A stretch of DNA of 64,000 nucleotides, from positions 1 to 64,000 of the forward strand of contig JAEESF010000004.1 in NCBI GenBank assembly GCA_016286205.1. Direction: 5' to 3'. Position 1 is the first letter of the stretch; every line of letters begins with the position of its first letter. Positions 49,050 to 57,482 of the stretch are shown piece after piece. Below the pieces are notes generated by a model, which saw only the letters and a list, made by a program, of their open reading frames with translations, had not been told where the DNA came from and ran no database searches. Source of the stretch: Colicola sp016286205. Its GTDB lineage: Bacteria > Bacteroidota > Bacteroidia > Bacteroidales > Paludibacteraceae. The position numbers were made by a program, and so were the translations under genes.

Positions 49050-49910
49050 TTAACCTAGATAGGTTTGCAGGATGTGGCTACGCGGTGTTTGATTCAGTTT
49101 GCGGATAGCTTTTTCCTTGATTTGGCGAACACGCTCGCGGGTGAGATGAAGTTCATCTCCGATCTCTTCCAGAGTCTTTTCGGGAGTACCGATGCCAAAG
49201 AATTTACGCAAGATGTCTGCCTCTCTCGGGGTCAGGGTTTGCAGCGCACGATTGATTTCGGTTTTCAGAGACTCGTTGATCAAGCCGCGATCGGCATTTG
49301 GCGAGTCCTCATTTACCATAACATCAATCAGACTGTTGTCCTCGCCCTCTACAAACGGAGCATCGACACTCACGTGACGACCGGACATCTTCATTGTTTC
49401 CGCAATCTTCTCAACCGGTAGATCTACGATCTCGGCTAGCTCTTCGGGCGATGGTTTACGCTCGTGCTCTTGCTCAAAACGTTGGTAGGCTTTGTTGATC
49501 TTGTTTAGTGTTCCTACTTGGTTCAGAGGCAATCGCACAATACGTGCTTGCTCGGCCAGAGCTTGAAGAATCGATTGGCGAATCCACCATACGGCATAGG
49601 AGATAAACTTAAAACCGCGGGTCTCATCAAATTTCTCTGCTGCCTTAATCAGACCTAAGTTGCCTTCGTTAATCAGGTCAGGCAAACTCAAACCTTGGTT
49701 CTGATACTGTTTTGCAACAGACACTACAAAGCGTAGGTTACTCTTGGTTAGTTTCTCCAGTGCTGCGCGGTCTCCATTACGGATACGACCGGCCAATTCC
49801 ACTTCTTCTTCCACCGAAATCAACTCCTCGCGACCTATCTCTTGCAGATACTTGTCTAGCGAAGCTGACTCACGATTGGTGATTGATTTTGTGATTTTTA
49901 ATTGACGCAT
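49050..49910 (-). CDS. rpoD: Primary RNA polymerase sigma factor (RpoD/SigA type)
   Basis: 286 residues, the short form usual in Bacteroidetes that lacks the large N-terminal regions. Region 1.2/2 (SLDKYLQEIGREELISVEEEV, DLINEGNLGLIKAAEKFDE, FKFISYAVWWIRQSI), region 3, and region 4 with LEEIGDELHLTRERVRQIKEKA. It recognises the TTTG/TAnnTTTG promoters seen throughout the window. No typical promoter of its own was found in 49911-50070. Confidence 0.95.
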   Translation of the reverse strand: MRQLKITKSITNRESASLDKYLQEIGREELISVEEEVELAGRIRNGDRAALEKLTKSNLRFVVSVAKQYQNQGLSLPDLINEGNLGLIKAAEKFDETRGFKFISYAVWWIRQSILQALAEQARIVRLPLNQVGTLNKINKAYQRFEQEHERKPSPEELAEIVDLPVEKIAETMKMSGRHVSVDAPFVEGEDNSLIDVMVNEDSPNADRGLINESLKTEINRALQTLTPREADILRKFFGIGTPEKTLEEIGDELHLTRERVRQIKEKAIRKLNQTPRSHILQTYLG

Positions 49911-50001
49911 GTATAATAGTTATATACGATGTTTCTTATTGTATTTTTGTATTTTGGGCCCCCAACGTAAACCAAGCCATAGGCTGTTTGCGGTGGGGAG
50001 A

Positions 50002-50066
50002 GCGAGAGCAAGGCGAAAATTCATATGAACAAATTTTTTTGTTCATCGTATTGAGCCTTAGCTCGC
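50002..50066. other. Long imperfect hairpin between rpoD and tRNA-Arg
   Basis: Outer arms GCGAGAGCAAGGC (50002-50014) and GCCTTAGCTCGC (50055-50066) enclose a perfect inner hairpin ATGAACAAA-4-TTTGTTCAT (50025-50046). It begins 6 bp past the tRNA 3' end on the transcribed strand, so it could end the tRNA transcript or shape the rpoD leader. Confidence 0.65.
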
Positions 50067-50071
50067 GCGAG

Positions 50072-50145
50072 TGATCCGGTCGGGATTCGAACCCGAGACC
50101 CACAGCTTAGAAGGCTGTTGCTCTATCCAGCTGAGCTACCGGACC
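50072..50145 (-). tRNA. tRNA-Arg (anticodon TCT)
   Basis: 74 nt cloverleaf on the minus strand: acceptor GGTCCGG pairs with CCGGATC (one G-T), D-arm GCTCAGCTGGATAGAGC, anticodon loop CTTCTAA giving TCT for AGA codons, T-arm GGGTTCGAATCCC. The CCA end is not encoded. Confidence 0.96.
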
Positions 50146-50259
50146 CGGAGCGTCCTCCCGATGAAACGGGAGGAGCGGCTTCCGCCTAGGAGGGTTTTTA
50201 TGCCGCTTCGTGCGTAATTAGGCACACAAAAAACGTGCCTATTACGGCAAAATAGGGCG

Positions 50260-50291
50260 CAAAATTACTGCTTTTTTTTGAATTGTGCAAA
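50260..50291 (-). promoter_or_regulatory. Promoter of tRNA-Arg
   Basis: Minus strand TTTG (50288-50291), 20 bp, TAATTTTG (50260-50267). Between it and the tRNA lies a hairpin CCTCCCG-6-CGGGAGG (50154-50173) of unknown role in the leader. Confidence 0.82.
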
Positions 50292-50315
50292 CAAAAAGCG
50301 TTTTTTGTTGATTTT

Positions 50316-50630
50316 TTACAATAATGCGTCGAACAATTGCGCCAAGTCTTGCTTGCGGCAAGCGCCTACGTGACGATTAACCAATTCGCCGTTCTGGAAG
50401 AAGAGCATAGTAGGAATATTCATGATTCCATACTCCTCACAGGTGTCCGAATTCTCATCTACATTCAGCTTGCCGACAATGATACGACCTTCGTATTCGT
50501 TGGATAGTTCTTCTACGATAGGTAGCAGCATTTTACACGGTCCGCACCACGCGGCCCAGAAATCAACGACTACGGGTTTGCCTGATGCAATCACATCCTT
50601 GATGTTAGCATCTGTAATTTCTACTGTCAT
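50316..50630 (-). CDS. trxA: Thioredoxin
   Basis: 104 residues. Active site WCGPC at 28-32, cis-proline segment NIPTMLFF, whole thioredoxin fold and nothing else. Cytosolic disulfide reductase. Five bp separate it from the ClpC-like gene upstream. Confidence 0.95.
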   Translation of the reverse strand: MTVEITDANIKDVIASGKPVVVDFWAAWCGPCKMLLPIVEELSNEYEGRIIVGKLNVDENSDTCEEYGIMNIPTMLFFQNGELVNRHVGACRKQDLAQLFDALL

Positions 50631-50634
50631 AATC

Positions 50635-52911
50635 TTATATTTTTTTGAGTGTTATTTTCTTTTGGTTGGGTTTGCGAAGCAATATATCTGTCAACGGGTC
50701 TTCCAGATAAGTTTGTACGGCGCGCTTCACAGGGCGTGCTCCATTCTTTGGATCAAAACTTTTTTCTACCAATTGGTCAATCAGTTCTTGACTGACACAT
50801 AGCTGATGACCTTGGGCTTTCAGTCGTTGCTGCAATTGGCTAATTTCAATGCGCACGATGCGTGCGATGCTCTCTTTGCCCAATGGCTCGAAAGTGATGA
50901 CATTATCAATGCGATTGATAAACTCGGGCGGGAACTGTTTCTGCAGCGCTTTAATCAAGGTCTGATTATTGGCTCGCGAATCTACTTCGTCCATACCAAA
51001 ACCAATACCATTTCCGAACTCTTGTAGTTGGCGCGTTCCCACATTACTGGTCAGCACAATAATCGTATTGCGAAAATCTACTACATGCCCTTGGCGGTCG
51101 GTCAGACGACCTTCGTCTAATACTTGCAGCAGAATATTAAATATGTCCGGATGCGCTTTTTCAATCTCGTCGAAGAGAACAATCGAGTAGGGTTTACGCC
51201 GCACGGCCTCAGTCAGTTTGCCTCCATCTTCATGTGCTACATAGCCCGGAGGCGCGCCTACCAATAGGCTCACGGTGTGTTTCTCCATATACTCCGACAT
51301 GTCAAACCGCACAATGGCATCACGGCTGCCGAACATTTCCTCTGCTAAGCATTGTGCCAGATAAGTTTTACCAACACCTGTTTGCCCGAGGAAAATAAAT
51401 GTGCCCACGGGGCGTTTTGGATCGCGTAGGCCAAGTCTGCTTCGCTGAATCGACCGAACCACAGTTTCCACTGCTTTGTCCTGGCCGATAATTCGGCTGC
51501 GCAGCACTTCGCTCATGGTTCTGAGTCGCTCGTTCTCTGCTTTGGCCACACGCTGAACAGGTACTCCCGACATAATGCTCACTACGCTAGCTACATCGTC
51601 CAGTGTGACATTGTAGGGCTCTACTGTTTTGTCTGTCTCTGCCTGTTGGCGCGCATGGATGCGTGCACCCACTTCGTCCATCACATCGATGGCTTTGTCC
51701 GGGAACGAGCGGTCGGTAATATATCGTTCGCTCAGACTGACACACGCCCATAGCACATCTGAACTGTAAGTCACGTTGTGGTAAGCTGCGTAATGCTCGC
51801 TCAGTTTGGTGAGGATAGAGAATGTCTCTTCGCTTGTGGTAGGCCGAACTTGCACTTTCTGGAATCGGCGCTCCAAAGCACCATCTTTCTCAATCGATTT
51901 GGCATATTCGGTCGTTGTGGTAGCTCCTACGCATTGCACTTCTCCGCGCGCAAGGGCAGGCTTGAGTATATTGGCCGCATCTAGCGAACCTTGTGCATTA
52001 CCTGCTCCAATGATGGTGTGTATCTCGTCTATAAAGAGGATAATCTCCGGATGGCTCTGTAGCTCGCTGATGACTTGTTTCATTCGCTCCTCAAATTGTC
52101 CTCTATACGTAGTACCCGCCACCATAGATGCGACATCGAGTGTGACAATACGCTTGCCACGCAGCGAGCCCGCTTCGTCGGACATGATTCGTAGTGCCAA
52201 GCCCTCAACAATAGCCGATTTACCTACACCCGGTTCTCCAATCAGGATGGGGTTGTTCTTCTTTCTTCGGCTCAGTATCTGTACAACGCGTTCGATCTCT
52301 ACTTCGCGTCCTACTACAGGATCAAGCAGGCCTTGTTCGGCTTGGCGAGTCAAATCATGGCCGTATTTCTCAAGTGCAGTAGTGGCTCCTCTGCCTTTCT
52401 TTTCACGCGACGATTGCCACGAACTACCTGAACTGTCGCTCAGCCCGCCTAGTTGACCGCTTTGGTCACGTGGCGTGTCAAACGAATTGTGTGGCTGACC
52501 ATATAGGTCCACTACTTTGGCATAGTTGATTCCCCAAGCACTAACGAGATAGGCTGCCGCACGATTAATCTGCTCGCGCAGAATGGCTAGCAGCAAATGG
52601 ATAGTCCCTGTCTGCTCGGCTCTGTACTCGCGGCTGATACCATCCGCCACGCGCAGAATACGCTCAACGTCTGCACTGCGTGTGATGGCTTGTACGGTGG
52701 GCTGCGGGTCGCAACGAAGGGCTTCGTCTAGTTGGCGTTTTGCCTCCTCTGGACTGAAATCGGTGCGTAGCAACAATTCGTACGCTTCGCCTTCGGCGAG
52801 ACGAATCAGGGCTAAAAGCAAATGCTCCGGTTCTACCTGTGTACACGACAATCGCTCTGCTTCGTCGCGAGCATAATAGAGTATCTTATTTAGACGTTGT
52901 GATAATTGCAT
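50635..52911 (-). CDS. clpC: ClpC-like AAA+ unfoldase without the middle (UVR) domain
   Basis: 758 residues. Double Clp-N domain (1-145), AAA1 with GEPGVGKS and ILFIDEIHT, AAA2 with GQTGVGKT and VLFDEIEKAHP, and an IGF loop (GNGIGFGMDE) for docking ClpP. ClpC proteins normally carry a coiled-coil M domain of about 50-60 residues inside AAA1; here RIHARQQAETDKTVEPYNVTL runs straight on to DDVASVVSIMSGVPVQRV, so it is absent and the length equals that of ClpA. Regulation by MecA-like adaptors through the M domain is therefore unlikely. Unfolds substrates for ClpP. Confidence 0.9.
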   Translation of the reverse strand: MQLSQRLNKILYYARDEAERLSCTQVEPEHLLLALIRLAEGEAYELLLRTDFSPEEAKRQLDEALRCDPQPTVQAITRSADVERILRVADGISREYRAEQTGTIHLLLAILREQINRAAAYLVSAWGINYAKVVDLYGQPHNSFDTPRDQSGQLGGLSDSSGSSWQSSREKKGRGATTALEKYGHDLTRQAEQGLLDPVVGREVEIERVVQILSRRKKNNPILIGEPGVGKSAIVEGLALRIMSDEAGSLRGKRIVTLDVASMVAGTTYRGQFEERMKQVISELQSHPEIILFIDEIHTIIGAGNAQGSLDAANILKPALARGEVQCVGATTTTEYAKSIEKDGALERRFQKVQVRPTTSEETFSILTKLSEHYAAYHNVTYSSDVLWACVSLSERYITDRSFPDKAIDVMDEVGARIHARQQAETDKTVEPYNVTLDDVASVVSIMSGVPVQRVAKAENERLRTMSEVLRSRIIGQDKAVETVVRSIQRSRLGLRDPKRPVGTFIFLGQTGVGKTYLAQCLAEEMFGSRDAIVRFDMSEYMEKHTVSLLVGAPPGYVAHEDGGKLTEAVRRKPYSIVLFDEIEKAHPDIFNILLQVLDEGRLTDRQGHVVDFRNTIIVLTSNVGTRQLQEFGNGIGFGMDEVDSRANNQTLIKALQKQFPPEFINRIDNVITFEPLGKESIARIVRIEISQLQQRLKAQGHQLCVSQELIDQLVEKSFDPKNGARPVKRAVQTYLEDPLTDILLRKPNQKKITLKKI

Positions 52912-52919
52912 TCTATGGG

Positions 52920-54899
52920 TTAGTTATAAAAATGCCATGCTAGGCCCGCTCTGAAAACATCGCGATTAGTAGGATAGCCAGGCATTGCAAAGTAATCAAT
53001 ATTATTCTTCATGAACAGGCGATTGATGTGCTGGTATTGAGCAAAGAAGCGCAAACGAATCGACCGAACATAGAAATTAGCATATACATTCATCCACGGA
53101 TAGTTGCCGATATAGGTGTCTTGCTGCTGAGCAAACATACCTGTTTCTGGACAGAGGATAGGCGCATGGTAGCGCGTGAAATAGCGCACATCAACTCCGA
53201 TTTGTGCATCTAGCGCCTTGAACCAGGTTCCGTGGTAGTACAAGCGGTGCTGCAGAATAAACATCGGCACCGACAACACCGAATCATTAGTGGTGTGTTG
53301 GAATACTACGCGATTCTCCAGATTAATCCAAGGAGTAGTTAGGTCCAGTCCCACATCGGCTGTGATAATCTGCACACTACCATCGTATTGCCGCGGCTTC
53401 CAATCTGCTGCAGAGACATAGATGGGATGTGTCTGGTTTTCAAAACTAAAATCAATATGTGTGTTCACCCACTTAGTCGGATAGGCTAGCGTTGCGCCAC
53501 CTAGAAAACGATAGGTAAAACCGAAATTGTTCTCCCATTGCAGGTGATTGGAACGAAAATGCTGCAAATAATAATTCGGAGTCTCGCTCTTGGCATAAGC
53601 GCGAGCACTAATCATCATCGGATACTTACCGGCATTAAATTTCGTTTGTAGTCGCCCATTGACATCAAATTCTCCAATCTTATAACCTGCCACACAAACC
53701 TGGCCCTCCACATGATAGCGAACATAATTTCCGCTATGTTTGTGTAGCGCACCACCTACAAATGTGTTGTTCTTCCAGTAGTATGGTGCCATCAGAGGGA
53801 CACTCTGTATCGTGTTACGCCCATCGGACACGAAGCCCTCTTGTTCGTCTACGAAAAAACTACGGTATTGCAGACTGTCATAGAAGAACCGTTGGCACTC
53901 ATTCATCGCGAAAGCAGTGATACCAAATTTGAGTTTGGTGTTGTACGCTTCGCAGAAAGTGACTGCAATGGTGTTGCGAATCGTCAACACATCGGTTGAA
54001 TCCTTGGTCTTTGAGTCGTCGTAATACGTATTGTCGTAGAATCCCTGATCTGCCGTTTTCTCTATGTAACGTCTGTTAGAGTTGTTCGTTTCAAAGATAT
54101 GGCTGAACGTAATCAATGGAATATGCTCTACCTTAATAGTATCCATTTTGATGCGTTGCCCATCTCGCTCCACCTCTATCGTATCATGATATTCCCGCTC
54201 ACGTGTGATGGCATACTGATTGTGCAGATAACCACTCAGATAGCGATAACCTGCCATCGCATTCAGTCTGACTGGCAGATCTTCCGGTTTGAGCGAACTG
54301 CGCAGATCTTCTATATTCTGCAGACCACCATTGTCGTACGAACTAAGTTGACTCCAACCAAATGCACCATGCATCGAGTAGTGATCGCCATCATAACTGC
54401 CCCAAAGAGAACCGCGGTAGAGTTTGCCTGCCGTGTTTGCATAATGGCCAACAGAGTTCAGATATTCCATCTCCACACCCAGATTCAGTTTGCGTCCGAT
54501 ATTTCCTGTAAATAGGAAACTCAGGTCGTTCTCTTCGTGACCATTGACAAATCCCTTCTTGTAGGCCACTGACGAATAAGGCGTAGTGCTATTGAAATAT
54601 CTCTGCTGCTGAGACGTGACGACGTAGGGTGTCAGACTCCATGCAAAAGGATCATCTATGGTCCGTAGTCGATCTTGCACCACACGTGACTCGATAGGCG
54701 AAACTAGTACATTACCGTTTGTGACATTGCTTAGCGAGTAGCGTTGCTGTATGTCTAGGTCGTGATAATTGAGCATCAGCGTATCATCAAACGCGATGGT
54801 ATCGGCCACCGCGCTCAACGTAGGCATCCGCCACGTGCGCACTTCCGTGCGTACGAGCGGCAACTTAGCAGCGACCTCCACGGCCGCAAGCAACAGCAC
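52920..54899 (-). CDS. Putative outer-membrane porin
   Basis: 659 residues from GTG 54899; a Bacteroidetes 'putative porin' of the PF14121 type, beta-rich with strands such as NLGVEMEYLNSVGHYANT and ending FRAGLAWHFYN (aromatic C-terminal strand). The frame stays open upstream to 54929 and would give a better signal peptide (HNRYIVLVLLLAAVEVAA), but no ATG, GTG or TTG is there, so the start is uncertain. Sits between clpC and the GH57 gene in the same direction. Confidence 0.8.
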   Translation of the reverse strand: MLLLAAVEVAAKLPLVRTEVRTWRMPTLSAVADTIAFDDTLMLNYHDLDIQQRYSLSNVTNGNVLVSPIESRVVQDRLRTIDDPFAWSLTPYVVTSQQQRYFNSTTPYSSVAYKKGFVNGHEENDLSFLFTGNIGRKLNLGVEMEYLNSVGHYANTAGKLYRGSLWGSYDGDHYSMHGAFGWSQLSSYDNGGLQNIEDLRSSLKPEDLPVRLNAMAGYRYLSGYLHNQYAITREREYHDTIEVERDGQRIKMDTIKVEHIPLITFSHIFETNNSNRRYIEKTADQGFYDNTYYDDSKTKDSTDVLTIRNTIAVTFCEAYNTKLKFGITAFAMNECQRFFYDSLQYRSFFVDEQEGFVSDGRNTIQSVPLMAPYYWKNNTFVGGALHKHSGNYVRYHVEGQVCVAGYKIGEFDVNGRLQTKFNAGKYPMMISARAYAKSETPNYYLQHFRSNHLQWENNFGFTYRFLGGATLAYPTKWVNTHIDFSFENQTHPIYVSAADWKPRQYDGSVQIITADVGLDLTTPWINLENRVVFQHTTNDSVLSVPMFILQHRLYYHGTWFKALDAQIGVDVRYFTRYHAPILCPETGMFAQQQDTYIGNYPWMNVYANFYVRSIRLRFFAQYQHINRLFMKNNIDYFAMPGYPTNRDVFRAGLAWHFYN

Positions 54900-54922
54900 T
54901 AATACTATGTAGCGATTATGTT

Positions 54923-56188
54923 TTACTTTTTACGCTTTAATTGGGCTTGCAGTTGCTGAATTTCCTCTTCCTGATTACGGATAGTCTTCAGCAATGCATT
55001 CAGTTCTTCATTCTCAATAGTTGTAGGATATTGTTCCTCTACAGTCTGCAGGAAGTCGGACAGAATATTCATATAGTTGATGAACGCATCGTAGGCCGAT
55101 TCATACTGAGTCTCGCCTTGATCGATATGGTTCATGTTGTGCAGGTAGTTCACATCTTGCAGACGCAGCCAATTGGTTTTCAGGCTCTTGTCCTGGCATA
55201 GATGGACGCGTTCGGCTACTGCGAACAGTTTGTGTACTGCTTCTTGCTGCAGATCGTTGCCAACATAGACACTGAGATCTTTTGCCTCACCTGACCATGT
55301 CAGGGCGTATGGCGAGGAAACAACATTGTTAGCCGGCAGTTTCTTGGCTGCTTCAGCAGGAGTCATGAATCCCATCTCACGCTCCAGTACATAGTAAGGC
55401 AACGCCTTCAGGAAATCAAAGATACCTGTACCTGCGTTTTGGCGAACACCAAAGGTGTCGGCTCCTACCCAGATATTGATGATGTCTTCTCCCTCGGGAA
55501 TGCTCTTCAACTGATTGGCGTATTTCTCGGCATCGAGCGGGAAATTGCCCCAGTTGGGGTCAGAGAAGTGGAAACTTAGTTCGTCGCTAAGTGACGTATT
55601 GCGAAGCAATACTTTCATCTTCGGAGCTGCTGCAGACGAGTAAACGCAGTTAGGTGTATTCCAACTCAGGATGTGCTTTGCGCCTTCTGTCAGAATGGTC
55701 TTATAGCCCATCTTGTTTAGATTGTAGGCGGTCTCATCGGTATAGAGCAGTTCTGTATTCCATACAGTTTGCGCTTTTACGCCAAAGATGGATTCCAATA
55801 GTTCGCCTTGCTTGCGCAGCTGTTTTTTGAATTCGCTCTCGTTGTACTCGGATGCCAATGAGTAGCTATATGGTGTAGCCAAAAACTCAACGCATTTGGT
55901 AGCGGCCAGTTCTTTGAGAATATCAATCATTTCCGGATTGAATTGCTCGAACATCTCAATCATTGTACCGCTAACACTGAGTGCGCAATGGAATTTACCT
56001 TTACTTAGGCTAATCATGTCGCGCAGAGTCTGGCACAACGGCATAAACGAAGTTTGAACCAACCAGTTTACATGCTCTTCGGTGGACATGTCGTCATAGT
56101 AATAATGGTCATGACCAATCTCAAAGAAACGATAGCGCTTCAGACGATAAGGAACGTGCATCTGGAAGCAAAAACATATATTTTTCAT
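54923..56188 (-). CDS. Glycoside hydrolase family 57 alpha-amylase-type enzyme
   Basis: 421 residues, no signal peptide. GH57 motifs: FQMHVPYRLKRYRFF at the start, SVSGTMIEMF, WNTELLYTDETAY (nucleophile Glu) and WVGADTFG (acid/base Asp). The last 40 residues form a coiled coil (NEELNALLKTIRNQEEEIQQ). Acts on alpha-glucans in the cytosol. The order debranching enzyme, GT4, GH57 matches a conserved Bacteroidales glycogen cluster. Confidence 0.92.
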   Translation of the reverse strand: MKNICFCFQMHVPYRLKRYRFFEIGHDHYYYDDMSTEEHVNWLVQTSFMPLCQTLRDMISLSKGKFHCALSVSGTMIEMFEQFNPEMIDILKELAATKCVEFLATPYSYSLASEYNESEFKKQLRKQGELLESIFGVKAQTVWNTELLYTDETAYNLNKMGYKTILTEGAKHILSWNTPNCVYSSAAAPKMKVLLRNTSLSDELSFHFSDPNWGNFPLDAEKYANQLKSIPEGEDIINIWVGADTFGVRQNAGTGIFDFLKALPYYVLEREMGFMTPAEAAKKLPANNVVSSPYALTWSGEAKDLSVYVGNDLQQEAVHKLFAVAERVHLCQDKSLKTNWLRLQDVNYLHNMNHIDQGETQYESAYDAFINYMNILSDFLQTVEEQYPTTIENEELNALLKTIRNQEEEIQQLQAQLKRKK

Positions 56189-56219
56189 AATACCAAAAGT
56201 TTTCTACATTAAACAAGTT

Positions 56220-57482
56220 TTACAAAGTATGATTGATTACGCCATCGTATATGCGTCTTACTTTCAGTCCTGCATCATACCAACGGATATTGTTCACTTC
56301 CGCTTGGCCTAACTCATGCAGACTCTTGTACATTGCCGGATACTTGACGATAGCATAAATAGCATCTGCCATGGCATCTACATCCCAATAGTCAGTCTTA
56401 ATGGCGTGTTGCAGAATTTCTGCGCAGCCGGACTGGTGACTAATGATGGATGGGCAGCCTACTTGCATCGCTTCTAGCGGCGAGATACCAAATGGTTCGC
56501 TGACCGAAGGCATAATATAGACATCGCTCATGGCTAACATTTCTTGCACTTGTTTGCCTCGCATGAAGCCTGGGAAATGAAATTTGTCAGCTATACCTCG
56601 TTTGGCTACCAGGTCAATCATTTCGGTCATCTTGTCGCCGCTTCCGGCCATCACAAAACGTACGCCATCGGTCTTGCTGAGCACGCGTGCTGCGGCTTCT
56701 ACAAAATACTCAGGACCTTTCTGCATCGTGATGCGGCCGAGGAAGGTAACCAGTTTGTCTTTGCGCGGTGGTTTGGTGAATTCCTCCGGATGTTCCAGAG
56801 GCTCAACAGCATTATGCACCGTACTTACTTTGCGTGGATCTTGACCGTATTTCTCGATTACGGTTTGACGAGTCAAATTGCTGACACATATGATGTGGTC
56901 GGCCTCATCCATACCACGTTTCTCTATTGAATAAACGGTGGGGTTAACATTGCCACGACTGCGGTCAAAATCGGTAGCGTGTACGTGTATTACCAGTGGT
57001 TTGCCGCTGATGTGTTTCGCAAACACACCTGCCGGATAGGTCAGCCAGTCATGGCTGTGAATAATGTCAAAATCCAGACTGTGTGCCAACACACTTGCCA
57101 CAGCTTCGTAGTTGCTGATTTCTTCAATCAGGTTGTCCGGATAACGTCCGGAGAATCCGATGCAACCTAGATCATCTGTGCCAATACGACGATAGTCGTA
57201 GCGAATGCCATCGCGGAAATGATAATACTCCTCCGGACTCATTCGCCCTTCCATTCGTTGCTTCACATAGTCGTAATTATTGTCTTTCCATACCACAGGA
57301 ATACTGTTGGCACCGATGATGCGCAGGAAAGACTGATCTTCGTCACCCCATGGTTTGGGAATGACGAACGTGATCTCCATGTCTTCTTGTTGCGCCATGC
57401 CACGGGTCAGACCGTAGCTGGCGGTTCCCAATCCACCTAAGATATGAGGGGGAAATTCCCAACCAAACATTAGTGCTTTCAT
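56220..57482 (-). CDS. Glycogen synthase-like GT4 glycosyltransferase
   Basis: 420 residues. N-terminal MFGWEFPPHILGGLGTASYGL is the glycogen-synthase type glycine-rich opening; IIHSHDWLTYPAG, ICVSNLTRQTVIEKYG, TFLGRITMQKGPEYFVEA and the E-x7-E SVSEPFGISPLEAMQ follow. Probably elongates alpha-1,4-glucan from ADP- or UDP-glucose. Overlaps the debranching gene by 4 bp. Confidence 0.9.
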   Translation of the reverse strand: MKALMFGWEFPPHILGGLGTASYGLTRGMAQQEDMEITFVIPKPWGDEDQSFLRIIGANSIPVVWKDNNYDYVKQRMEGRMSPEEYYHFRDGIRYDYRRIGTDDLGCIGFSGRYPDNLIEEISNYEAVASVLAHSLDFDIIHSHDWLTYPAGVFAKHISGKPLVIHVHATDFDRSRGNVNPTVYSIEKRGMDEADHIICVSNLTRQTVIEKYGQDPRKVSTVHNAVEPLEHPEEFTKPPRKDKLVTFLGRITMQKGPEYFVEAAARVLSKTDGVRFVMAGSGDKMTEMIDLVAKRGIADKFHFPGFMRGKQVQEMLAMSDVYIMPSVSEPFGISPLEAMQVGCPSIISHQSGCAEILQHAIKTDYWDVDAMADAIYAIVKYPAMYKSLHELGQAEVNNIRWYDAGLKVRRIYDGVINHTL

